A stretch of DNA of 56,831 nucleotides, taken from NCBI GenBank assembly GCA_003194485.1, contig PQXD01000010.1:23571-80401 (forward strand), given 5' to 3'. The DNA comes from Deltaproteobacteria bacterium. Its GTDB lineage: Bacteria > Desulfobacterota > Dissulfuribacteria > Dissulfuribacterales > UBA3076. The translations under genes were made by a program, and so were the position numbers. This document shows positions 39,700 to 48,260 of this stretch, one piece after another. The notes under the pieces were generated by a model. The model ran no database searches. It was not told the DNA's origin and worked only from the letters and a program-made list of their open reading frames with translations. Each line of letters opens with the position of its first letter. The first letter of the stretch is position 1.

Positions 39700-40365
39700 C
39701 TAGTCCGGTATCAGTTGCTTCAATATCCAGTCTGCAAAATTCCCCAAAAAGTCGGGCAGGAAAAAAGAGAGGAGAAGACCAAGGAGGATTCCAATAAGAA
39801 TAAACCCGATATACTGCCTGCTTTTCTTTTTGAAAACAGCCAGGGAGTGAGGCCCCATCCGTTTCTTTTCTGTCGGGCTGCCTGCTGTGGCCTGTCTGAA
39901 GAGCCAGAGGATGCCCTGTATAACAGGGAGTATCCACTGCACTTTTATGGCCCTGAGAATGGAAAAAAACTTACTTTTTGATTTTTGAATAATCACCTTT
40001 GATGAATGAAGAACTGCGTTAATGTCGGCAATTACTTTACCGGCAGGAAGGCTTTCGAGTTCCTTTTCATGGTCTTTCAGTATGTCTTTAGAGGTAAGGG
40101 AATACTCTTGATCAAAATTTCCCTCGGATTTGGATCGCCAATCTTCGTAATCCTTCCAGAAATCATCGGAAGGGATTACTTCGCATAATCTGCCTTTTAG
40201 CATCTCGCGGGTATTTATAAGACCCATCAAGTAGTCATGTTTCCGCCATCTCCTGTCAAGAAAGCCAGCAAAATTGGCAAGTTTTGCCCCGGCAAGCTCA
40301 CCATATTCTTTGATATCATTGTAGATTTTTATTACTTTTATTTTTCCATGCGCCAGGTCTAAAAC
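39700..40365 (-). pseudogene. C-terminal part of a patatin-related gene, separated by an IS200-type insertion
   Basis: Reading on the minus strand from just beyond the insertion gives VLDLAHGKIKVIKIYNDI and continues through GFLDRRWRKHDYLMGLINTR to a normal stop at 39700. The W-R-K-H-D-Y-L-M-G block is typical of the C-terminal region of patatin-related proteins. The tail has a hydrophobic helix (YIGFILIGILLGLLLSFF) that would anchor the protein to the membrane. It is the missing end of the gene at 40936-42612. An internal ATG (40230) gives a 176-codon frame, but nothing indicates it is used separately. Confidence 0.8.
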
Positions 40366-40935
40366 CTTCGCCTTTCAGGCGAAAGGCTTCAGCAGTTAAG
40401 GGATCGTGGTAAACTTGCTCATGGGAGGTTATCGCCATAAGCAAAGAATATCGCAAGGGGCCTCACACGATCTATGATATCCAGTATCATTTCGTATGGG
40501 TTACGAAATATCGTTATCATGTTTTGAAAGGAGAAGTGGCTTTTAGAACCAGGGAGATAATCCGTCAGACTTGTGAGGCCCGCAATATTACAATTCTTAA
40601 TGGTCATGTTAGCAGGGATCATGTTCATCTGCATGTTTCATGTCCTCCAGAACTTGCTCCGAGCAAGATAGTTCAATATGTGAAAGGACGAAGTTCTCGA
40701 CTGATTCAGCAAGAATTTCCGCATTTGCGTAAGAGATATTGGGGAAGGCATCTTTGGGCTCGCGGCTATTTTTGTGCAACAGTTGGGAATGTTACAGAAA
40801 AAATGATAGCCGCTTATATTGCAAGCCAAGAAAAGGCGAGCCCTAAAGAGGCCTTCACTATTGCTAATGACTAAAGATTGAACCATGTTAGACTTTCAGT
40901 CGTATAAGAAATCTACCTGCTTTCAGCAGGTAGTG
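40366..40935 (+). mobile_element. IS200/IS605-type element inserted in a patatin-like gene
   Basis: About 570 bp carrying one Y1 transposase gene. Each end has a hairpin of the type recognised as single-stranded DNA by HUH transposases: ccttcgcctttcaggcgaaagg at 40365-40386 (imperfect stem) and ctacctgctttcagcaggta at 40913-40933 (perfect 9-bp stem, TTC loop). Removing 40366-40935 rejoins the flanking patatin reading frame exactly. There is no target duplication, as expected for this family. End positions are uncertain by a few bases. Confidence 0.85.
40437..40874 (+). CDS. tnpA: IS200/IS605-family transposase TnpA (Y1, HUH)
   Basis: Tyrosine transposase that cuts and rejoins single-stranded DNA. 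The frame from 40437 encodes about 145 residues, the family length, with the opening SKEYRKGPHTIYDIQYHFVW, the HUH motif in DHVHLHVSC, the GRSSR segment and the catalytic Tyr in MIAAYIASQ. The family start would fall on ATA at 40437, 9 bases after GGGAGG. The first conventional start in frame is TTG 40524, which would drop 29 conserved residues. So either ATA is used or the start has mutated and the gene is dying. Confidence 0.85.
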   Translation: MSKEYRKGPHTIYDIQYHFVWVTKYRYHVLKGEVAFRTREIIRQTCEARNITILNGHVSRDHVHLHVSCPPELAPSKIVQYVKGRSSRLIQQEFPHLRKRYWGRHLWARGYFCATVGNVTEKMIAAYIASQEKASPKEAFTIAND

Positions 40936-42612
40936 GTTTAATCGTTCTCGGGTTTCCAGGCCGCCTGCAGCGTGAACTGCCTCATTGAGAAGGACATAAC
41001 ACTTGATCTTGGCCAAGATCTGGTCATCCTTGATGACCTCCTTCAGCCTTTTCATAAAATTCTGAAATGCCCCATTTGCCTTGCTCAAGGCCTTTTCAAG
41101 GGCTGCTTCCGATTCTTTAAACCTCTTCCATGTCCTATTAGATATTTTTTGGTCTTTCTTATGGTCGCGCTCCACCCAAAAGGCTATTTGCCTGAAGAGT
41201 AACTGGGCTTCTTTTATTGCTGCAGCTTTTTTATCAAAGTCTTTAAGGACCTTCCGGATCTCTTGGTCTTCTTTCAGTTGTTTGATCATATCGGACGAAA
41301 GAATTTTTTTGATCGTTTTATCATAGAGGCTGTCTGCGAATGTCCTTGGAAGGTCCAGGGGAGGGATTTCGGACAGAATAAGTTCCTGCTTTTCCTTAAG
41401 GCGATCTTTCTCTTCCTGAGAAAGGAGATTTTTCCTTATAAACAGGTAGCGGATCAGGGTGATACATTTTAGATAATCGGGCAAGAAGCGGTGAAGGCGC
41501 GAGGTTAGGACATTATCTTTGAAGGTTTCAAACAGGGAACCGGAAAGCCTGGAAGAATCGAGAAGTTCCCAGACATCTTCAAGAAGACGCTTGATCTGCA
41601 TAAGCTGATGGTTGATCTTCTGGATACGTCTGAGGTCATGATAGATCGTTTCCGCTCCCCGGGCCTCCAGCACTGCCATTACCGTCTCTGCCGGATCCGG
41701 AGGGGTGTCGGGGTCTGTTGCCCATTCCGGATGCCTTCTTTGATAGCTCTGGGGTTTGGGCTCCACAAAGAAGTACCACCAGTCTCCTTCATGGCGACTT
41801 GACTGCATGTGGTCAATGGCATGTCCGAGGGGTTTGTTATCCAAAACTCCGCCGTCGAAATACCAGAAGTGGAGAGGTTTATCCCTTCTCCCGGTTTCTT
41901 TATACCACTGGATGTTTTCTTTTGAAAAGCTCGGGCTCAGCGTAAATTGTGGAGGAAATGCAACAGGGAAGGTGGATGTGATTCGCGCAGCCTTGGCGAT
42001 CCTTTCCTGAACCTGCCGATCTTCGTCTTTTATGTCCTTTTCAGAAAAGACAAAAACCTCGGTATGTCTGGTGGTAGAGAATGCCCTTTCGGCAAATTTC
42101 TTGGTAGCTGTGAAGTCATGCTCCACAGGGACCGCATCAAAGAAACCCTGCATGTTGGTTGCGGTGATGAGTATCTTGAGGTCTTCAGACAATCCATTCT
42201 TACCTTCCTTGAGCTTAAGAAAACGGATGACCTCGTCCTCAAGAATATCATTATTCAGGAGAGAACGTACTTTCTGGCCTCGCCGGTACCGGATAGTGGA
42301 CAGGTCCGCCACATCGAACCATATCCTGCGCATTTCCCGGATATGGCGTGAAGGATCCTCCGAGTTTACCAGAGCGGAAGAGAGAAGTATCGCAGCCAGC
42401 CCGCCTGCTGATGTTCCAGAAATAACACGGACATTTATGTCCAGATTATTAAGGTCCTCGTGCTGGTGTCTTCTTTCCCTGCAGAATTGAAGAAAGCGAA
42501 GAAATTCCTCCGCCACTCCGGCCTCAAAAACGGCAAGAGAAACCCCTCCATAAAAGGTCATGGCCAAGTTGATCTTTTTCATTTCATTTTTTGTTTTTTC
42601 GATATTCATCAA
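40888..42612 (-). pseudogene. Patatin-related phospholipase, N-terminal part, interrupted
   Basis: Serine-Asp lipid acyl hydrolase of the patatin-related group. The catalytic Ser is in GTSAGGLAAILL near residue 65 and the Asp in the FDGGVLDNKPLGHAID motif. The N-terminal oxyanion region is MTFYGGVSLAVFEAGV. The original frame runs to codon N559 (ETRERLN); the last 15 residues of the present frame (HYLLKAGRFLIRLKV) are translated from the IS200 end hairpin. Joined to 39700-40365 the intact protein would be about 780 residues with a C-terminal membrane anchor. The catalytic domain is complete, so a truncated but active enzyme is possible. Confidence 0.82.
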
Positions 42613-43174
42613 GGTTCTCTTGGCAAGTTGTGCCTGACATCTCTATAAATAGTATCCAAAGCTATCAAGCCATGTCTCCAATACAACTCCTCTCTCTTCT
42701 GATCTTTCAAATCCAGTTACACGTTGCCGGACAAGCGGTTCATTTTCAGGATCAGGTATATGGTAAGCTTTTCAAAATCCGAATAACCGGGCCAGGGAAT
42801 ATCTATAGCCTCCACGGTACCATCACACTTGCACAAGGCACCTTTTGAAAAGTGTCAGGTTTCATCCCTAACAATTGATCAGACATGTTCATAATCTGTT
42901 CGGCTACTCTATCCGCTTCCTGCTCGTACTTGTCATTAGGCTGATCGATGGTTAGTTTGGGTTAGATTGACAGGCGCGCTACCATCCGAGGTTTCATCAA
43001 GTATTTGATAGCATACTAACAAGGTTAACGAAAGAAAGGTAGTCCCGAACGGTTCACCCTGTTAAACAAGGTTCCTTCGGGAAATTCAACAAGGTGAACT
43101 GTAAATATTCTGTGAACTCTGAACCTATGAACGCTTACGGACGACGTAACAAAAATTGTCATAAGGAGGAAAAT
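42613..43174. other. Intergenic region between patatin and redox cluster, no clear gene
   Basis: No supported gene. On the minus strand about 42720-42850 is open for some 45 codons (CDGTVEAIDIPWPGYSDFEK within it) and may be a decayed transposase fragment, not resolved. Positions 43022-43140 hold short repeats also found at 46835-46875 (aacgaaagaaaggta, then ctctgaacct and gaacgc-tacgga), plus a partial MITE end (gtaaatattctgtgaac at 43103). The promoter of the redox cluster must lie near its end. Confidence 0.4.
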
Positions 43175-43420
43175 ATGGAAAATAAAGAGAAAGAATGGGT
43201 GTGTGCTCATTGCGGTTATACAGCTTCAGGCAGATTCGCGGGAGACATCTGTCCTCAGTGCAACCAGACTTACTGGAAATGCTCAAGGTGCGGCTTTCTC
43301 ATTACAGCGGCAGTGCCGCCGGACATTTGTCCTTCATGCGGCGAGAAGTGCGATTTTGGGAATGTTACATGTTACACGCCGGAGTGCGGAGGACCAGGCC
43401 ACGTTGATACACGCCTGTAG
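43175..43420 (+). CDS. Rubredoxin-like double zinc-ribbon/iron protein
   Basis: 81 residues with two C-x-x-C pairs per module: WVCAHCGYTASGRFAGDICPQC and WKCSRCGFLITAAVPPDICPSC, each like the rubredoxin-type iron site of rubrerythrin. The C-terminal CYTPECGGPGHVDTRL is specific to a small family found beside rubrerythrin genes. A role as electron carrier to the downstream diiron protein is inferred. AAGGAGG lies 7 bases before the ATG. First gene of a same-strand redox cluster. Confidence 0.75.
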   Translation: MENKEKEWVCAHCGYTASGRFAGDICPQCNQTYWKCSRCGFLITAAVPPDICPSCGEKCDFGNVTCYTPECGGPGHVDTRL

Positions 43421-43526
43421 GTCATAAAGTCGTTAAGTGGTCGAGTCGTTAATTTGGGGTCGCAGGAACAAAAGTTCTGACCAAAGACGGAGTTTTGCAA
43501 AAGGCTCAAGAGGAATGGAGTATACT

Positions 43527-44045
43527 ATGAGTTACGATTTTAATGCAGATGAAGTATTTGAAATAGCGGAACAAATTGAAAGAAACGGGGTGAGATTTTA
43601 CCGCGAGGCGGCTGAAAATATATCAGATGCCTCAGTCCATTCCCTCTTTCTCGATCTCGCCGCCATGGAAGCCGAACATGAAAAGGTTTTTGCATCCATG
43701 AGGGCCGATCTGGCAGATGAGGAACGAGAACCTACAGTTTTCGATCCGGAAGGAGAAGCAGCTCTGTATCTGCGAGCGCTGGCGGATTTCCAGGTGTTTG
43801 GCAAGGAGGAAGAGGAGAATTTCATACTGTCCGGGGATTTGATTGAACAAGAAAAGATAAGAAAGATCCTTAAGGCAGCCATCGGTCTTGAAAAGGAATC
43901 GATCGTCTTTTACTTGGGAATGAAGGAATTGGTTCCGACAAAATTTGGAAAGGACAAAATCGACAAGATCATAAAAGAGGAAATGGGGCATATCAGATTT
44001 CTATCCGGGTTGCAGAAAAAACTCTTGGCAACTGGAGTGAAATGA
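43527..44045 (+). CDS. Rubrerythrin-type ferritin-like diiron protein
   Basis: 172 residues forming one four-helix bundle. The iron ligands appear as E-x-x-H pairs: AEQIERNGVRFYREAAE, AAMEAEHEKVF, AIGLEKESIVFY and EEMGHIRFLSGL. It lacks the C-terminal rubredoxin domain of classical rubrerythrin; the preceding gene encodes that kind of domain separately. The likely role is reduction of peroxide in an oxygen-sensitive cell. The start ATG 43527 follows a GGAG; the frame is open from 43437 but the extension is not conserved-looking. It overlaps the next frame region by a few bases. Confidence 0.85.
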   Translation: MSYDFNADEVFEIAEQIERNGVRFYREAAENISDASVHSLFLDLAAMEAEHEKVFASMRADLADEEREPTVFDPEGEAALYLRALADFQVFGKEEEENFILSGDLIEQEKIRKILKAAIGLEKESIVFYLGMKELVPTKFGKDKIDKIIKEEMGHIRFLSGLQKKLLATGVK

Positions 44046-44080
44046 CTCCTCGTTTCAGGTTGGTTAAAAAAGGAGTGATC

Positions 44081-44344
44081 ATGAATCAAGAAGTAAAGAT
44101 CTATTCGACCCCCGCATGCCCCTATTGCAAGATGGCGAAGGAGTTTCTTTCGAAAAAAGGAGTGCCGTTTACTGCTTATGATGTCAAAAGTGATAAGGAC
44201 GCCCTGAAGGAGATGAAGAAAATATCCGGCGGTGCTCTCAGGGTGCCTGTAATATTAGTGTGCAACGAAGTGATGGTTGGATTTGACCGCAGTCGCCTTG
44301 AGCAGGCCTTGAGCTGTCTTAAACAAAGTTCAAAGATTGAATAA
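44081..44344 (+). CDS. Glutaredoxin-like protein
   Basis: 87 residues with the thioredoxin fold and active site CPYC (STPACPYCKMAKEFL), the cis-Pro loop VPVIL and the end GFDRSRLEQAL. Dithiol reductase of the NrdH/glutaredoxin-3-like type, probably reduced by the neighbouring fused thioredoxin reductase rather than glutathione. AGGAG lies 6 bases before the ATG. Part of the redox cluster; the next gene starts 17 bases on. Confidence 0.9.
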   Translation: MNQEVKIYSTPACPYCKMAKEFLSKKGVPFTAYDVKSDKDALKEMKKISGGALRVPVILVCNEVMVGFDRSRLEQALSCLKQSSKIE

Positions 44345-44361
44345 GCAGCCAGGAGGTGATT

Positions 44362-45549
44362 ATGGCCAGCGTAACCATCTATACCACAGACGGTTGCCCT
44401 TTTTGCGCCAAGGCAAAGTCATTCCTGGCGGAAAAAGGGATCAGTTACGAAGAAATTGAGGTCCGGCCGGAGTCAAGTGACTGGAAGGAGATGAAAGAGA
44501 AGGCCGGCAGCGGCTCTCTCCCGCAGATCCTGATCGGAGATGAACCGGTCGGAGGATACAGTGATCTGGTTCACCTGGAGGCCAGCGGTGAGTTGAGCCA
44601 GAAACTTGGGCTGGCCGAGAAAGGGGAGGTTGCCCCCCTTTACGACGTGATCATTATTGGAGGCGGCCCGGCCGGCCTGAGTGCCGCAATATATGCTGCC
44701 AGAAAGGTCCTCAAGACCCTTCTCGTAAGCAGAGATATCGGGGGGCAGGTGGCCTGGACTTACGATGTAGATAACTACATGGGTTTCAGCCAGGTGGAGA
44801 CCGCCGATCTGATCGCAAAGTTTGAAGAGCACGTGGAGAAGTACAATGTGGAAAAACTCGTGGGGGTTGAGGTGAAGGCCCTGAAGTTGACCGGGAAGAT
44901 AAAAAAGGTCATCACAAACGACGGGAAGCAATATCTTGCCAAGACGGTGATCATCGCCGCAGGAAAGCGTCCCCGGCCGCTCAATGTGCCCGGGGAAAAG
45001 GAATTGATCGGCATGGGGGTAACCTACTGCTCCACTTGCGATGCCCCACTGTTTGCAGACCTTGACGTGGCGGTAATGGGCGGAGGGAACTCGGCCCTTG
45101 AGGCGGTCATTGACCTTATGAAAGTTGCCCGGAAGGTGTACATGGTCTCTCTGACGCCCATTACCGGTGATGAAATCATTCGAGACAAGGTTATGAGTTC
45201 GCCAAAGGTGGAGATCTTTACCAAATACAAGATACTCCGGGTTGAAGGTAAGTCGGCAGTTGAGGGGATTGAGATCGAGTCGCTGGAGACCGGAGAGAAA
45301 AAGAGGCTCAATGTACAGGGAGTCATTGTTGAAATTGGCCTGCTCCCCAACTCCGAGCTTGTAATGGATACTGTGGAAACCAATCGTATAGGAGAGATCG
45401 TGGTAGACTCAAAGTGTCACACTGGTGTTTCAGGGGTTTTTGCCTGCGGGGATGTGACTGACGTTCCTTACAAGCAGATCATTGTTGCAGCAGGTGAAGG
45501 GGCCAAGGCTGCCCTGTCGGCCTATGATTACATCATAAAGCAGAGATAG
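44362..45549 (+). CDS. Glutaredoxin-thioredoxin reductase fusion
   Basis: 395 residues. Residues 1-80 are a glutaredoxin-like domain with CPFC and a TLPQI-like cis-Pro (SGSLPQILIGDEPVGG). From about residue 93 follows a low-molecular-weight thioredoxin reductase: FAD motif DVIIIGGGPAGLSAAIYAAR, redox pair CSTC in GVTYCSTCDAPLF, NADPH motif MGGGNSALEA and FAD motif GVFACGDVTD. Having the disulfide donor and acceptor in one chain lets electrons pass directly to the Grx domain. The start ATG 44362 lies 5 bases after AGGAGG. Flanked by glutaredoxin and ferredoxin genes. Confidence 0.92.
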   Translation: MASVTIYTTDGCPFCAKAKSFLAEKGISYEEIEVRPESSDWKEMKEKAGSGSLPQILIGDEPVGGYSDLVHLEASGELSQKLGLAEKGEVAPLYDVIIIGGGPAGLSAAIYAARKVLKTLLVSRDIGGQVAWTYDVDNYMGFSQVETADLIAKFEEHVEKYNVEKLVGVEVKALKLTGKIKKVITNDGKQYLAKTVIIAAGKRPRPLNVPGEKELIGMGVTYCSTCDAPLFADLDVAVMGGGNSALEAVIDLMKVARKVYMVSLTPITGDEIIRDKVMSSPKVEIFTKYKILRVEGKSAVEGIEIESLETGEKKRLNVQGVIVEIGLLPNSELVMDTVETNRIGEIVVDSKCHTGVSGVFACGDVTDVPYKQIIVAAGEGAKAALSAYDYIIKQR

Positions 45550-45593
45550 GTGCGGGTTATGATTTTGGATTTTCAATCACGGGTTTTTGGATC

Positions 45594-45788
45594 ATGAAGA
45601 TACCGGTCATTGATCTTGGTGAATGTGAGGACTGTGAGGCATGTCTGGAGCTGTGTCCCACGGTCTTCAGAAGAAACGACGCAGCAGGCTACATAGAAGT
45701 GGTTGACCTGCCTGAATACCCGGAAGAAGAGATAGAGGAGATCATCAAGAACTGCCCTGGCCAATGTATCACATGGAAAGAAGATTGA
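45594..45788 (+). CDS. Small ferredoxin
   Basis: 64 residues with C-x2-C-x2-C-x3-C-P (CEDCEACLELCP) followed by a later CPGQC, the pattern of a one-cluster [4Fe-4S] or [3Fe-4S] ferredoxin. Acidic surface residues are abundant. It may supply electrons to the rubrerythrin system or to a separate oxidoreductase. It starts 45 bases after the reductase gene. Confidence 0.88.
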   Translation: MKIPVIDLGECEDCEACLELCPTVFRRNDAAGYIEVVDLPEYPEEEIEEIIKNCPGQCITWKED

Positions 45789-45844
45789 GACAGGCTATCC
45801 CAGCCTGGCCGGGACAGGACGAGTCTATTTTATGGGGAAAAGAA

Positions 45845-46087
45845 ATGGCTAAAACAATGTGCCCAGGGCAGGATACCACGTTTTGGAAGCCTGGCGATAT
45901 TTTTGAAATACCTTGCGTTAAATGCGGTTTCCTGGTGGAGTTTTTCAAAGACGACGCCAGGCGACGCTGCCCAAACTGTGGTCACACCATACAGAATCCC
46001 AGGCTCAACCAGGGGTGCGCCAACTGGTGCGAGCATGCTGGAGAGTGCCTGGGGTTCGATCCAAAGTTGGTAAAAAAGAAACACTAA
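45845..46087 (+). CDS. Small zinc-ribbon protein
   Basis: 80 residues. Cysteines: PCVKCGFLVEFF, RCPNCGHTI, then CANWCEHAGECLG, giving at least three potential metal-binding pairs. It contains no other known domain. The C-W-C-x-x-A-x-x-C pattern is shared with small proteins seen near redox genes in anaerobes, with no established function. Last gene of the redox cluster before the glycerophosphodiesterase gene. No clear Shine-Dalgarno beyond GGGGAAAAG. Confidence 0.65.
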   Translation: MAKTMCPGQDTTFWKPGDIFEIPCVKCGFLVEFFKDDARRRCPNCGHTIQNPRLNQGCANWCEHAGECLGFDPKLVKKKH

Positions 46088-46120
46088 AGCAACATCAGGA
46101 GATTTTCAGGGGATATTCAA

Positions 46121-46795
46121 ATGATTATAATAGGACATCGCGGGGCCGCGGCCCTGGAGCCGGAGAATACATTGCTTTCCATAAAGCGGGCCATCGATAT
46201 CGGGGTGGATGCGATCGAGATCGACGTCCATCTCAGCAAAGACAAAGAGCTGGTCGTGATACATGACGCGACCGTGGACCGGACCACAAATGGAACAGGG
46301 CCGGTCAGCGGTTATTCCGTACAGGAAATCAAGAGGCTGGATGCGGGCAAAGGTGAGGCAATACCTACTCTTCAGGAAGTCATCGACTTGATTGATAAAC
46401 GCGTGATGCTGATCATTGAGTTGAAGGAAGAGGGAACGGAAGGATCGGTCGTCGACTTGATAGTCAGGAACAACTTGTTCGATAAATCCTGTGTGATCTC
46501 ATTTTGGCACAGGCTCGTAAAGACTGTAAAAGCAATGGACAGCCGCATCAAAACAGGCGTGCTGCTTGTGGGATCTCCTGTGGATGCATGTGTTGCCACC
46601 CAGGCATCTGCAGACACACTGGTGATGAAATACACTTTTGTAGACAGGGAATTAGTCGAAATGGCCCACGAGAAAGGCCTCAAGGTGTTTATATGGAATA
46701 TTGATGACCGGGAGCTCCTGAGGCCTTATGTTGATATGGGTGTGGATGCCATAGGAACCAATGATCCTCGGGTCCTGGTTGAGTATTTCAGGTAA
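46121..46795 (+). CDS. Glycerophosphodiester phosphodiesterase
   Basis: 224 residues of the GDPD TIM-barrel family, hydrolysing glycerophosphodiesters to glycerol-3-phosphate and an alcohol. Catalytic blocks: GHRGAAALEPENTL, AIEIDVHLSKDKELVVIHD and IELKEEG, with the two His and acidic metal ligands present. It has no signal peptide, so it is cytoplasmic (UgpQ-type). GGAG and a longer purine stretch precede the ATG. It lies downstream of the redox cluster and upstream of a patatin-like phospholipase gene, consistent with phospholipid turnover. Confidence 0.92.
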   Translation: MIIIGHRGAAALEPENTLLSIKRAIDIGVDAIEIDVHLSKDKELVVIHDATVDRTTNGTGPVSGYSVQEIKRLDAGKGEAIPTLQEVIDLIDKRVMLIIELKEEGTEGSVVDLIVRNNLFDKSCVISFWHRLVKTVKAMDSRIKTGVLLVGSPVDACVATQASADTLVMKYTFVDRELVEMAHEKGLKVFIWNIDDRELLRPYVDMGVDAIGTNDPRVLVEYFR

Positions 46796-46995
46796 CCACG
46801 CTGTTCAGATCACTGGTTCAGAGGTTCAAGGGTCAACGAAAGAAAGGTAACTCTGAACCTGCGAACGCCTACGGAGTTTTTAACCATAACTACCTATTTT
46901 GGTATTGATTCTTGGACCTTGTGGGGTTTTCGGGAAAAGATGTCCCTCTTTTGCCTGAATAGGCAATTAACTCAATTTCTTCAGGAGGAAGAATC

Positions 46996-48120
46996 ATGCA
47001 ATATGATCTCGTTTTTGAAGGTGGCGGAGCAAAGGGCTCGGTGTTTGTCGGTGCGTTACAGGAATTTTTTGCTCGAGGACATACCGCAAGACGTTTCATC
47101 GGAACATCTGCAGGGGCAATAACTGCCACCCTCATGGCCGCGGGCTATGGACCCGAGGAAATGCTGGAAGCAGTTAATGAGAAACTGCCAAACGGAAAAC
47201 CCCGTTTTTCAACTTTCATGGATATCCCGAAGAAATTCGATGATCCGGATATTCATAACAGCCTTACCTATGCCATATTCAAAAAAGTTGACATCCCATT
47301 TATTCCCCAACTGGTGGAAGGAGTGGTAGATGACCGCATATTCGACGCTTTAATGAAAATCGATGCCTACCGGGAAATGTTCTCCTTTATCGAAAGAGGC
47401 GGCCTGTATGCAGGCGATGAATTTCTTAAATGGCTTACAGAGAAACTGAATGCAGGAGGTCGCAATCTCGGCCATACAACTCTGTCGGAATTCCAGGATT
47501 GTACTGAAAGTGACCTTTCGATGGTGGCTTCAGACACCGAGGCCAAGGAAATGCGGGTTTTGAACCACAGAACGGCCCCGGACTGCCCTGTTAAATGGGC
47601 CGTGCGGATGTCCATGAGTATTCCTTTTGTATGGCAGGAAGTCAGGTGGCAGGCACAGTGGGGACCATACCTTGGTGAAGACATAACAGGACATACGTTT
47701 GTGGACGGCGGAGTCCTTTCAAACTTTCCTATAGATTTGCTTACCTCGCGAGATGCTGAGGTAGTCAAAATTATGGGGGACACCGATCCGGACGAGGTGC
47801 CGAACCTCGGTTTTCTGATTGATGAAAAACTCCCTGTCGAAGGTTCCGGGGAGGCGGAAATTGAAGAAGGCTCAGAAAGTTTAGGAGACGGTTTACTCGA
47901 TAACATAAAGCGTCTTAAAACCATCCGGCGTATCAGGTGCCTTATAGACACCATGACCAGCGCGCATGACAGGCTTGCCATTGAAGCCCACGAAAAAGAA
48001 ATTTGCCGTCTTCCGGCAAAGTCCTATGGCACTACCGAGTTCGATATGAGCGATGCAAGACTGCAAGCACTTATTAATGCGGGCCGCAAGGCCATGAAAG
48101 AGTATTTTGACCATCAGTAG
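46996..48120 (+). CDS. Patatin-like phospholipase
   Basis: 374 residues. The N-terminus LVFEGGGAKGSVFVGAL is the oxyanion G-G-G-x-x-G motif, the Ser nucleophile is in FIGTSAGAITATLM near residue 38, and the Asp is in HTFVDGGVLSNFPI. All catalytic elements are intact, unlike the other patatin gene in this window. It is a cytoplasmic lipid acyl hydrolase without a signal peptide. AGGAGG lies 8 bases before the ATG. It is probably its own transcript, since a 200-base gap with short repeats precedes it. Confidence 0.9.
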   Translation: MQYDLVFEGGGAKGSVFVGALQEFFARGHTARRFIGTSAGAITATLMAAGYGPEEMLEAVNEKLPNGKPRFSTFMDIPKKFDDPDIHNSLTYAIFKKVDIPFIPQLVEGVVDDRIFDALMKIDAYREMFSFIERGGLYAGDEFLKWLTEKLNAGGRNLGHTTLSEFQDCTESDLSMVASDTEAKEMRVLNHRTAPDCPVKWAVRMSMSIPFVWQEVRWQAQWGPYLGEDITGHTFVDGGVLSNFPIDLLTSRDAEVVKIMGDTDPDEVPNLGFLIDEKLPVEGSGEAEIEEGSESLGDGLLDNIKRLKTIRRIRCLIDTMTSAHDRLAIEAHEKEICRLPAKSYGTTEFDMSDARLQALINAGRKAMKEYFDHQ

Positions 48121-48260
48121 CTGTCCTGTGAAAGGAAAGGCGTTGGGTCTTTCATGGAAGAGCTAAGGGCTTTTCATGATAAGAAAATTTGCAGGATGGA
48201 ACCACCACATGTTGACGTACATGCTGGCCCATTTTTTTCCTCTGACATCTGCAGGGTTAA

